Assembly (NCBI GenBank): GCA_036496265.1
Contig: DASXLL010000362.1
Location: 1-7,486, forward strand
Source of the DNA: CAYLLN01 sp036496265
GTDB lineage: Bacteria > Planctomycetota > Planctomycetia > Pirellulales > Pirellulaceae
DNA: 7,486 nt
Direction of reading: 5' to 3'
Shown here in pieces: positions 1 to 5,800 of the stretch. The notes beneath the pieces were generated by a model. The model saw only the letters and a program-made list of their open reading frames with translations. It was not told the DNA's origin and made no database searches. Numbering within the stretch: position 1 is the stretch's first letter; each line of letters opens with the position of its first letter. Position numbers and translations under genes: made by a program.

Positions 1-52
1 CGTCGGTCCGTTCCTTCCACCGCTGCCGAAGTTCCTTCCTCGTGCCGTCCAT
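1..52 (-). CDS. 5' end of a divergent gene, product unknown (partial)
   Basis: Reading the minus strand, an ATG at 52-50 opens a frame that stays open to the window edge and gives 17 residues, MDGTRKELRQRWKERTD. A GGAGG at 62-58 sits 5 nt before the ATG, which is an excellent Shine-Dalgarno placement and the main reason to believe the start. The peptide is charged and helix-like. It is too short to assign to a family, so no function is proposed. The gene would be divergent from rpsO and share the 53-312 upstream region. The call could be wrong if the frame closes soon after the window edge. Confidence 0.5.
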   Translation of the reverse strand, partial: MDGTRKELRQRWKERTD

Positions 53-240
53 GGCTTCCTCCGTTGTGCAAGCTCCCTACAGCCGCCACCGCCCCCAAGT
101 TTACGAGAAACCACGCAGCGCAGATACGGGAATGCACCCCGGGGGCCACTCGCCCTTGCAATCCCCGGCCACATCGCTACATTGGACCCCTTGTAGGTAT
201 GTGTAGTTTTTGAAGAAATAGTCCGAAGTCGTAGTAGCGT
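53..240. other. Intergenic region between divergent genes, promoters not resolved
   Basis: This stretch should contain promoters for the minus-strand gene at the left edge and for rpsO. I see no convincing -35/-10 pair. TTGCAA (156-161) and TTGGAC (182-187) resemble -35 boxes but lack good -10 partners at 16-18 bp. CCCCGGGG (137-144) is a perfect palindrome with no obvious role. A plus-strand frame is open from 1 to the TGA at 211-213, but it lacks the third-position GC bias of the real genes here and runs antisense to the left-edge gene, so it is not called. Confidence 0.4.
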
Positions 241-251
241 AAGGAGATTCG

Positions 252-295
252 TCGCACGCCACTAACCACCGGCAATGGGGCCGGGCGGCGTGCGA
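252..295 (+). promoter_or_regulatory. Hairpin in the rpsO leader, candidate S15 autoregulatory element
   Basis: A 9-bp perfect stem (TCGCACGCC at 252-260 with GGCGTGCGA at 287-295) encloses a second 5-bp stem (CCGGC at 269-273 with GCCGG at 280-284, loop AATGGG). The 3' strand of the outer stem overlaps the only purine-rich stretch near the start codon, GAGGG at 294-298, so folding could mask ribosome binding. In other bacteria S15 represses its own mRNA by binding structured leaders, and those leaders are known to differ between phyla. That this hairpin does the same is inference from its position; no S15-binding three-way junction is proven. Confidence 0.45.
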
Positions 296-312
296 GGGAA
301 AATCGGCCAGCG

Positions 313-582
313 ATGACAGTTACCAAAGAGCGGAAACGCGAGTTGATCCAAGAGTATCGGCGGGAAGAATCGGATTCCGGATCGCCGGAGGTCCAGATCG
401 CCATCCTCACGACCCGGATCAACAATCTGACGGAGCATATGCGGACGCACGAGAAAGATTATGCCAGTCGGCGCGGCCTGTTGGCGATGGTCAGCCGCCG
501 CCGGCGTCTCCTCGATTATTTGCGTCGCGTGAACGCTCAGGGCTATGTCGATATCATCGGCAAGCTGGGCATCCGCAAGTAG
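313..582 (+). CDS. rpsO: Small ribosomal subunit protein S15
   Basis: S15 is a primary 16S rRNA-binding protein that recognises the helix 20/21/22 junction in the platform of the 30S subunit. The 89-residue product has exactly the usual length and the family's all-helical sequence: N-terminal TKERKRELIQEY, then GSPEVQIAILTTRINNLTEHM, the basic HEKDYASRRGLLAMVSRRRR segment that contacts RNA, and the C-terminal DYLRR and LGIRK. The ATG at 313 matches the family N-terminus. The nearest purine-rich site, GAGGG, is 14 nt upstream, which is long. A perfect AAGGAG lies at 241-246, before the leader hairpin. pnp follows on the same strand after 238 bp, the conserved rpsO-pnp arrangement that couples ribosome and mRNA-turnover genes. 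Confidence 0.98.
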   Translation: MTVTKERKRELIQEYRREESDSGSPEVQIAILTTRINNLTEHMRTHEKDYASRRGLLAMVSRRRRLLDYLRRVNAQGYVDIIGKLGIRK

Positions 583-820
583 GCGGTTGAAAGCGGTTTG
601 TCAGATCGTGGTTTGACGGCGCACTTTGGCGATTGCGATTCAGAAATCGGGGCGTTTTCCCGGCAGCGGGCAGATTTCGACAGTGCTAGTTTTTGTGGGC
701 CTCGATTGCTATTTATTAGCAGCGCGAAATGAATCGCGTCTTGAGTCGAAGCACTAGCTCGCTCGGCAGCATTCTCTCCTGAGCTCTCGCGGCGCGGACG
801 CAATTGCAAAGGCAAATCTA
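583..820 (+). promoter_or_regulatory. rpsO-pnp spacer with small stem-loops
   Basis: This non-coding spacer holds several short complementary segments: AGTGCT (682-687) with AGCACT (750-755), TGCTA (707-711) with TAGCA (717-721), and CGCGA (723-727) with TCGCG (734-738). Together they could form a three-stem fold in the pnp leader. No U-tract terminator is visible after rpsO, so read-through into pnp is likely. In E. coli the same spacer carries a hairpin cut by RNase III that allows PNPase to repress its own mRNA. The stems here are each only 5-6 bp, so equivalence is speculative. Confidence 0.25.
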
Positions 821-3430
821 GTGAAGGTACGAGTTGAAAAGCAAATTGGCAGCAGCGTCCTCTCTTTTGAAACGGGTTTTCTCGCCAAGCAGGCACACGC
901 GGCTGTGCTGGCGCAATACGGCGAAACGGTCGTAATGAACGCCGCCACGAGCGGGCCGGCTCGAGCCGGAATCGACTTCTTTCCGCTCACCTGCGATTAC
1001 CGCGAACGAACGGCGGCAGCTGGCAAGTTTCCTGGCGGATTTATTAAGCGCGAAGGCCGCCCGACGATGAAGGAGACGCTCACCGCGCGTCTCTGCGACC
1101 GGCCCATTCGTCCGCTCTTTCCTAAGGGCTTTCGCGACGAAGTGCAGTGTCAGAGCTTTGTGCTGGCCAGCGACAAGCAAAACGACGGCGACGTGATCGC
1201 CATGAATGGCGTCGCGGCTGCCCTGTTTATCTCGCCCATGCCGTTTGGCGGACCAATCGCCAGCGTTCGTGTCGGTCGAATCGCGGGGCGTTTCGTCGCC
1301 TTCCCGACGCACGATGAGCTGGAAGAGAGCGATCTCGATCTGATCATGTCGGGCACTGACTCGTCCGTCGCGATGATCGAAGGCTTCTCCCGCGAGATGG
1401 CCGAAAACGACATGTTCGAGGCGATTCTCTTCGGCCATGGCATCATCAAAGAGATCATTGAGCTTCAGCGCGAGCTTGCCCGCAAGGTCGGTGTTGAGAA
1501 GCCTCCCTTCACCGCTGTCGAGGACACTACCGTCTATGACCGTCTCAAGAGCCGTTTTTACGACGAGTTCAAGTCGGCCAAGCAAACGAGCGGCAAGCAA
1601 GCCCGCGCGGAAGCCGTCAAAGAGCTCAAGGCAAAGGCTCTTTCGGCACTGATTCCCGATCCGGCTGCCGCCGACGCGATCAAAGCCGAAGTATTCTCTC
1701 GTGCCTGGCACGATCTGGAAGAGCGCGTTGTTCGCGACTTGATTTTGAGCGGCACGCGTCCTGATGGCCGCGACTATCGCACGCTGCGGAATATCGACTG
1801 CGCCGTCGATGTGTTGCCCCGCGTTCACGGCTCAGCCGTGTTTCAGCGTGGCGAAACGCAGGCTTTGGTTACCATCACGCTGGGCACGACGCGCGACGAG
1901 CAGCGGGTCGATGGGCTGTTCGACGAGTACAGCAAAAAATTCATGCTCGATTACAACTTCCCGTCGTTCAGTGTCGGTGAAGTGCGGCCGATTCGTGGCC
2001 CTGGTCGACGCGAAATCGGGCACGGAGCCCTAGCAGAACGCAGTGTCGCCCCGATTCTGCCGAACCCCGAGGAATTTCCGTACACGATCCGCGTGATTTC
2101 GGACATCCTCGAATCGAACGGTAGCTCCAGCATGGCCAGCGTCTGCGGTGCTACGCTGGGTCTGATGGCAGCCGGCGTGCCGATCAGCAATCCGGTGGCC
2201 GGCATTTCGGTCGGCCTGGTGAAAGAGGGGGACAATCAGTGGGTTCTGCTCACCGACATCATCGGGGATGAAGACCACTACGGCGACATGGATTTCAAGA
2301 TCGCCGGGACGCAGAACGGCATCACGGGCATCCAGCTCGATCTCAAGATCGAAGGCATCAGCCCTGAGATCATTCGCGCGACGTTCGATCAATCGCGTGA
2401 GGCCCGCATCCAAATTCTCCGCCGGATGCTGCAAACCATTTCGCGGCCGAAGGAAGACATTTCGCAATATGCCCCGCGGCTCATCCGCACGCACATCGAT
2501 CCCGAAAAGATCGGCGCGCTCATCGGCCCCGGCGGCAAGAACATCCGCGGCATTCAGGAAGCTACGGGCTGCGTCATCGAGGTCGAAGACGACGGCACTG
2601 TCACGATCGCCAGCAGCAATCGCGAATGGGCCGATGCGGCTATGGCGCAGGTCGAAGCCTGCACCGCCACCGTCCAAATCGGCAAGATTTATCACGGCCG
2701 TGTAACGAGCATCAAGGATTTCGGCGCGTTCGTCGAGATCCTGCCCGGCCGCGATGGTCTGGTTCACATCAGCGAGCTTTCGGCCGGATACGTCAACTCC
2801 GTCGGTGATGTCTGCCGCATGGGAGATGAAATGAAGGTGCTCGTCATTGACGTCGATGATCATGACCGCGTGAAACTGAGCCGCAAACGCGCCTATGAAG
2901 AGCTCGGCATTCCGGACGAAATGGCCGCCAAAGTCGCCGAGCGTGCGCCGCGCGGCGGTGAGCGCGAGATGGACGAAGGCGGCGAGGACGAATTCCGCGA
3001 AGGCGGCGGTGACATCGGCGAACGTGGCGGAGAGCGTGGGGAATATCGTGGCGGCGGCGATCGCGGCGCCGGCGACCGCGGTGGTGGCGACCGCGGTGAG
3101 GAAGATCGAGGCGATCGCGGCGGCGGTGACCGAGGTGATCGTGGGGAATACTCCGGGGAAGGTCGCAGCGAAGGTCGCGGTGATTATGCCGGTGGTGGTG
3201 GCGGCGGCTACGGCGGAGGCGGAGGCGGCGGAGGCGGCCGAGGATACGGCGGCCGCAGTGGTGGCGGTGGTGGATATGGCGGCGGCGGAGGTGGCGGCGG
3301 CTACGGCGGCCGTGGTGGTCGTGGCGGCGGCGGCGGCGGGCGCGGCGGCGACCGTGGTGGTCGCGGCGGACGCGGAGGCGGTGGTGGTGGTGGTCGCGGT
3401 GGCTACGGCGGACGCGGCGATCGCCGGTAG
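821..3430 (+). CDS. pnp: Polynucleotide phosphorylase with extended RGG-rich C-terminal tail
   Basis: PNPase degrades RNA 3' to 5' by phosphorolysis, releasing nucleoside diphosphates, and can also add tails; it acts as a ring-shaped trimer in the cytoplasm. In order, the sequence shows RNase PH domain 1 (about 10-145, with FFPLTCDYRER and RPIRPLFPKGF), a helical linker (about 235-305), and RNase PH domain 2 (about 310-545, with GTRPDGRDYR, FQRGETQALV, GPGRREIGHGALAER and GDEDHYGDMDF). Asp485 and Asp491 match the metal-binding Asp486/Asp492 of E. coli. A KH domain (about 555-615, GxxG loop IGPGGKNI) and an S1 domain (about 619-690) follow. The catalytic core is complete. Residues from about 711 to 869 form an extra tail of Gly, Arg, Asp and Tyr; most family members end near 700-720. 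The GTG start is supported by the family N-terminus and by AAAGG at 808-812, 8 nt upstream. Confidence 0.98.
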   Translation: MKVRVEKQIGSSVLSFETGFLAKQAHAAVLAQYGETVVMNAATSGPARAGIDFFPLTCDYRERTAAAGKFPGGFIKREGRPTMKETLTARLCDRPIRPLFPKGFRDEVQCQSFVLASDKQNDGDVIAMNGVAAALFISPMPFGGPIASVRVGRIAGRFVAFPTHDELEESDLDLIMSGTDSSVAMIEGFSREMAENDMFEAILFGHGIIKEIIELQRELARKVGVEKPPFTAVEDTTVYDRLKSRFYDEFKSAKQTSGKQARAEAVKELKAKALSALIPDPAAADAIKAEVFSRAWHDLEERVVRDLILSGTRPDGRDYRTLRNIDCAVDVLPRVHGSAVFQRGETQALVTITLGTTRDEQRVDGLFDEYSKKFMLDYNFPSFSVGEVRPIRGPGRREIGHGALAERSVAPILPNPEEFPYTIRVISDILESNGSSSMASVCGATLGLMAAGVPISNPVAGISVGLVKEGDNQWVLLTDIIGDEDHYGDMDFKIAGTQNGITGIQLDLKIEGISPEIIRATFDQSREARIQILRRMLQTISRPKEDISQYAPRLIRTHIDPEKIGALIGPGGKNIRGIQEATGCVIEVEDDGTVTIASSNREWADAAMAQVEACTATVQIGKIYHGRVTSIKDFGAFVEILPGRDGLVHISELSAGYVNSVGDVCRMGDEMKVLVIDVDDHDRVKLSRKRAYEELGIPDEMAAKVAERAPRGGEREMDEGGEDEFREGGGDIGERGGERGEYRGGGDRGAGDRGGGDRGEEDRGDRGGGDRGDRGEYSGEGRSEGRGDYAGGGGGGYGGGGGGGGGRGYGGRSGGGGGYGGGGGGGGYGGRGGRGGGGGGRGGDRGGRGGRGGGGGGGRGGYGGRGDRR
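2949..3427 (+). repeat. Low-complexity GGC/GGT/CGN repeat encoding the PNPase RGG tail
   Basis: The coding DNA degenerates into imperfect short repeats. The first part (protein about 711-790) mixes acidic and RGG units such as GDRGGGDRGEEDRGDRG. The second part (about 791-869) is almost only Gly runs broken by Tyr and Arg, for example GGGGGGYGG and GRGGRGG. The composition yields long open frames on both strands that are artefacts of the GC-rich repeat. Such DNA is prone to length change by slippage. RGG/RG segments are known to bind RNA and to promote condensate formation in other proteins; the role here is inferred. Confidence 0.85.
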
Positions 3431-3478
3431 AACCTGGCCCAGTTCTCGAAGCTTAGACGTCAAAAATCAGGGAGCGGC
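3431..3478. other. Convergent gap between pnp and floA
   Basis: Only 48 bp separate the two convergent stop codons. I see no stem followed by a T-tract on either strand, so there is no recognisable intrinsic terminator. The transcripts may overlap at their 3' ends or be ended by Rho. Confidence 0.5.
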
Positions 3479-4498
3479 CTATTTGGAAGCTCCCGCCCCA
3501 TTCATATTCCCTTTGCGGAAGGCTTCGGCCATCGCAATGGGCACTTGGGCTTCGGCTTGCACGAGCCGCGAGCGGTTCTCGGCGACTTTGGCCTTCATTT
3601 CTTGCTCGAGCGCAATCGCTTCGGCCCGTTGCTGCTCGGCTTTGGCACGAGCGACGCGCGTGTCGGCTTCGGCGGCATCAGCTTGCAGGCGCGCGCCGAT
3701 GTTCTGGCCGACTTGAACCGTGGCAATGTCGATCGAAACGATTTCGAACGCCGTTTGAGCGTCCAGTCCGCGATCAAGCAGCGCCCTAGAGATCTTGTTC
3801 GGATTGGCGAGCACTTCTTCGTGACTGGCTGAGGAGCCAATCGAGGTGACAATGCCCTGGCCGACGCGGGCGATAATCGTTTCCTCGGTTGCGCCCCCAA
3901 TGAGCTGCGCTAAGTTCGTTCGCACGGTGACGCGGGCTTTTACCAGCAGCTCGATGCCATTGCGAGCGACGGCGCTGAGCACCGTCTTTCCGGCTCGCGA
4001 GTCCGGGCAATCGATGATTTTGGGCAGCACGCTTGTCCGCACCGCGTCGAGCACGTCGCGGCCGGCGAGATCGATGGCCGCGGCCTGGTCAAAGTCCAGC
4101 GGAATGCCGGCGCGGTGGGCTGCGATAATCGCCAGAATGACGTTGGTCACATTGCCGGCCGCTAGATAATGGGCCTCCAATCGCCGCGTGCTAATGCCCG
4201 TCTGTCGGTTGATATCCAGCCCCGCCTGCGCGGCCATAATCTTCGCCTGAATGATCACCTGCGAATTGACTTGCCGAAAACCCATGCCGATCAGGCTGAG
4301 CATGCTCACATCGGCACTCGACATATAGGCGCGAAACCAGAGCTTGCCATAAGCCGCGAACGCGATTGCGATGATAAGGAAAAACAGGCAGGCGAGGGCC
4401 GCGCAGCCCAGGGCGATGATGTAAACAAAGCTGCCGGCCGCGCCTTGTTTTTGTTCGAGTCGAGCTTGAGCCAGCAAAATCAACGCAGAATGCAGCAT
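3479..4498 (-). CDS. floA: Flotillin-like protein FloA (UPF0365/YqfA family)
   Basis: FloA is a membrane-anchored scaffold that gathers proteins into functional membrane microdomains. The 339-residue product is close to the B. subtilis length. It has a hydrophobic membrane segment at about 24-50 (FVYIIALGCAALACLFFLII region), then a conserved cytoplasmic part with LEAHYLAAGNVTNV (108-120), AAIDLAGRDVLDAV (140-153), KARVTVRTNL (187-196), GGATEETIIARVGQGIV (201-217), and FEIVSIDIATVQVGQNIGA (251-269). A C-terminal Ala/Glu-rich coiled coil at about 272-325 ends with AEAQVPIAMAEAFRKGN. The ATG is preceded by GGAGG at 4508-4504 with 5 nt spacing. Many genomes pair floA with an NfeD gene; none lies in this window, where the upstream neighbour is mnmA. 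A residue stretch around 165-173 appears slightly longer than in Bacillus. Confidence 0.95.
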   Translation of the reverse strand: MLHSALILLAQARLEQKQGAAGSFVYIIALGCAALACLFFLIIAIAFAAYGKLWFRAYMSSADVSMLSLIGMGFRQVNSQVIIQAKIMAAQAGLDINRQTGISTRRLEAHYLAAGNVTNVILAIIAAHRAGIPLDFDQAAAIDLAGRDVLDAVRTSVLPKIIDCPDSRAGKTVLSAVARNGIELLVKARVTVRTNLAQLIGGATEETIIARVGQGIVTSIGSSASHEEVLANPNKISRALLDRGLDAQTAFEIVSIDIATVQVGQNIGARLQADAAEADTRVARAKAEQQRAEAIALEQEMKAKVAENRSRLVQAEAQVPIAMAEAFRKGNMNGAGASK

Positions 4499-4560
4499 GA
4501 AAGCCTCCGAGGTATTGACCGCGAATCATACCTGATGGTTCGATGAATCGCGAGGCAGAG

Positions 4561-4585
4561 GTCCCGCCGGGCCGGCAGGACCTAC
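4561..4585 (-). repeat. GTAG-headed palindrome between mnmA and floA (REP-like)
   Basis: On the minus strand GTAG (4585-4582) is followed by a strong imperfect palindrome running to 4561, and the pairing extends to 4559. In RNA the stem is AGGUCC, a U-G wobble, then GCCG, closed by a 3-nt loop and the complementary strand, giving 11 consecutive pairs. It starts 5 nt after the mnmA stop codon. No U-tract follows, so it is not a standard terminator. A GTAG tetranucleotide 5' of an imperfect palindrome is the known signature of REP sequences mobilised by RAYT transposases. It could alternatively be a plain transcript-end stabilising hairpin. Confidence 0.5.
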
Positions 4586-4590
4586 AACAA

Positions 4591-5763
4591 TCAGTCGATC
4601 CAACCGCCACCGAGGACGCGGTCGCCATCGTAGAGGACGACGGCCTGACCGGGGGCGACGCCGTGGCGAGGCTCTTCGAAGCGGACGTGCAGCTTGCCTT
4701 CCAGAAGCAGCGTAGCGGTCGCAGTGGCGGGCGGACTGTTGTAGCGGATTTTGGCTGTGCAGAGGAATTCGCCAGCGGGCGGATCGGCCAGCCAATTGCA
4801 ATCGCTGGCGGTTAGCTCGCTCATGGCGAGATCTTCTTCTTTTCCAATCACGACTTGGCGGGTTTCAGGGTCGATGCGGACGACAAAATAGGGTTCGCCC
4901 ATTGCCACTCCGAGGCCTTTGCGCTGGCCGATGGTGAATCGCTCGATTCCCGGATGGCGGCCGACGACGCGGCCTTGGGTCGTGATGATTTCGCCGGACA
5001 AGTCCCATTCGCCGGCGTTTTTCGCGCGCCTGCGGCGCTCGCGGACGAATTCGTCGTGCTTGCCGCTCGCGACAAAGCAGATTTCCTGGCTGTCCTTCTT
5101 CTCCGCCACGCGCAAGCCCACCTTCGCCGCCAGCTCGCGAATCTGCGGCTTACGAAATTCGCCGACCGGCAAGAGCATGCGCGAGAGCAGCTGCTGCTTA
5201 ATACCAAACAGCACATACGATTGGTCTTTCTTGCCGTCGATGCCGCGAAGCAGCGTAGGGTGGGCTGAGCCCACCTCTGTTGGGCAAGCCGATTCGTCGC
5301 GCGTGGTGGGCACAGCCCACCCTACACGGGCGTAATGGCCCGTGGCGACGAATTCGGCGCCGACGCTGTCGGCGTAGTCGAAGAGCTTGCCGAACTTGAG
5401 CCAGTTGTTGCACTGGACGCAGGGGTTCGGTGTGCGGCCACGGGAGTATTCGGCAACAAAATAGTCGATGATTTGGCGAAATTCGGCTTGCAAGTTCAGC
5501 GCATAGAACGGGATATCGAGGCGATCGGCGACGCGACGGGCGTCGTCCGCGTCGCTGGCCGAGCAGCAGCCCTGCTTGTGATCTGATCGCTTTTGAAAAA
5601 TCGGCAGCGTAAAGCCGGCTGGGCCGTCGGCAGCACAGGCTTCCTGCGCCTCTTCGCCGTGGCGCATGAAGACGCCGATGACTTCGTGTCCCGCTTCTTT
5701 CAAAAGCCAGGCGGCGACGCTGGAATCGACGCCACCGGACATGGCTAGGACAATGCGGGACAT
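4591..5763 (-). CDS. mnmA: tRNA-specific 2-thiouridylase MnmA
   Basis: MnmA makes 2-thiouridine at the wobble position (U34) of Lys, Glu and Gln tRNAs, activating the base with ATP and using sulfur relayed from a cysteine desulfurase. The 390-residue product has the N-type ATP-pyrophosphatase loop SGGVDSS (9-15), the NPCVQCN motif (113-119) whose Cys118 aligns with nucleophile Cys102 of E. coli, GHYAR (142-146), KDQSYVLF (179-186), and SQEICF (225-230) with Cys229 aligning with catalytic Cys199. The C-terminal beta barrel includes FTIGQRKGLGV and the closing GQAVVLYDGDRVLGGGWI. All catalytic residues are present. Residues 147-170 (VGWAVPTT to VGSAHPT) are an insert encoded by an inverted-repeat element, between GHYAR and LLRG where other MnmA proteins have a short variable loop. 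The ATG at 5763 fits the family start but lacks a clear Shine-Dalgarno. It lies 29 nt after the DUF1559 stop codon. Confidence 0.97.
   Translation of the reverse strand: MSRIVLAMSGGVDSSVAAWLLKEAGHEVIGVFMRHGEEAQEACAADGPAGFTLPIFQKRSDHKQGCCSASDADDARRVADRLDIPFYALNLQAEFRQIIDYFVAEYSRGRTPNPCVQCNNWLKFGKLFDYADSVGAEFVATGHYARVGWAVPTTRDESACPTEVGSAHPTLLRGIDGKKDQSYVLFGIKQQLLSRMLLPVGEFRKPQIRELAAKVGLRVAEKKDSQEICFVASGKHDEFVRERRRRAKNAGEWDLSGEIITTQGRVVGRHPGIERFTIGQRKGLGVAMGEPYFVVRIDPETRQVVIGKEEDLAMSELTASDCNWLADPPAGEFLCTAKIRYNSPPATATATLLLEGKLHVRFEEPRHGVAPGQAVVLYDGDRVLGGGWID
5255..5325. repeat. REP doublet (REPIN-like element) inside mnmA
   Basis: Two 21-bp arms face each other. The left arm (5255-5275, plus strand) is GTAG followed by stem GGTGGGC, loop TGA and stem GCCCACC. 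The right arm (5305-5325), read on the minus strand, is the same with loop TGT. The arms match at 20 of 21 positions and are separated by 29 bp. Each arm is itself a 7-bp hairpin, and the two arms can also pair with each other. GTAG plus palindrome, repeated in inverted orientation, is the layout of REPINs moved by RAYT tyrosine transposases. No RAYT gene is in the window, so mobility is inferred. The frame used by mnmA avoids the TAG within GTAG. Confidence 0.8.
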
Positions 5764-5771
5764 GCGAACAG

Positions 5772-5800
5772 TTCAAAGTTCCAGGTTTCAAGTTACAGGT
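5772..5800. repeat. Tandem 14-15 bp repeat across the DUF1559 stop codon
   Basis: TTCAAAGTTCCAGGT (5772-5786) is followed directly by TTCAAGTTACAGGT (5787-5800), matching at 13 positions with one indel and one substitution. The right copy contains the last two codons and the stop codon of the DUF1559 gene (minus strand); the left copy forms most of the mnmA leader. Confidence 0.7.

Noticed and set aside
65..90. GTAGGGAGCTTGCAC on the minus strand as another REP copy
   Set aside because: It starts with GTAG, but the following bases do not form a palindrome beyond a few pairs.
1..213. Plus-strand open frame ending at TGA 211-213
   Set aside because: There is no start in the window, no third-position GC bias, and it is antisense to the better supported minus-strand gene start.
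247..312. N-terminal extension of S15 from an ATT right after AAGGAG
   Set aside because: The frame is open to the ATG at 313, but the spacing from AAGGAG is zero, ATT is a rare start, and S15 proteins do not carry this extension.
818..1828. Open frame of 336 codons on the minus strand opposite the first part of pnp
   Set aside because: It is a shadow of a strongly biased coding strand. The plus-strand frame encodes unmistakable RNase PH domains.
2030..3463. Long open frame of 477 codons on the minus strand opposite pnp
   Set aside because: It lies wholly antisense to most of the second half of PNPase and is open because of high-GC codon use and the Gly-rich repeat. Its product is Ala/Thr-rich low complexity with no recognisable domain.
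2895..3716. Plus-strand 273-codon Ala/Val-rich frame overlapping the pnp 3' end
   Set aside because: It is the GGN repeat read in another frame and runs into the antisense of floA; there is no ribosome-binding site or domain.
5255..5325. CRISPR or intrinsic terminator interpretation of the mnmA palindromes
   Set aside because: There are only two units in inverted orientation, no spacers, no T-tract, and they lie within an intact coding frame.
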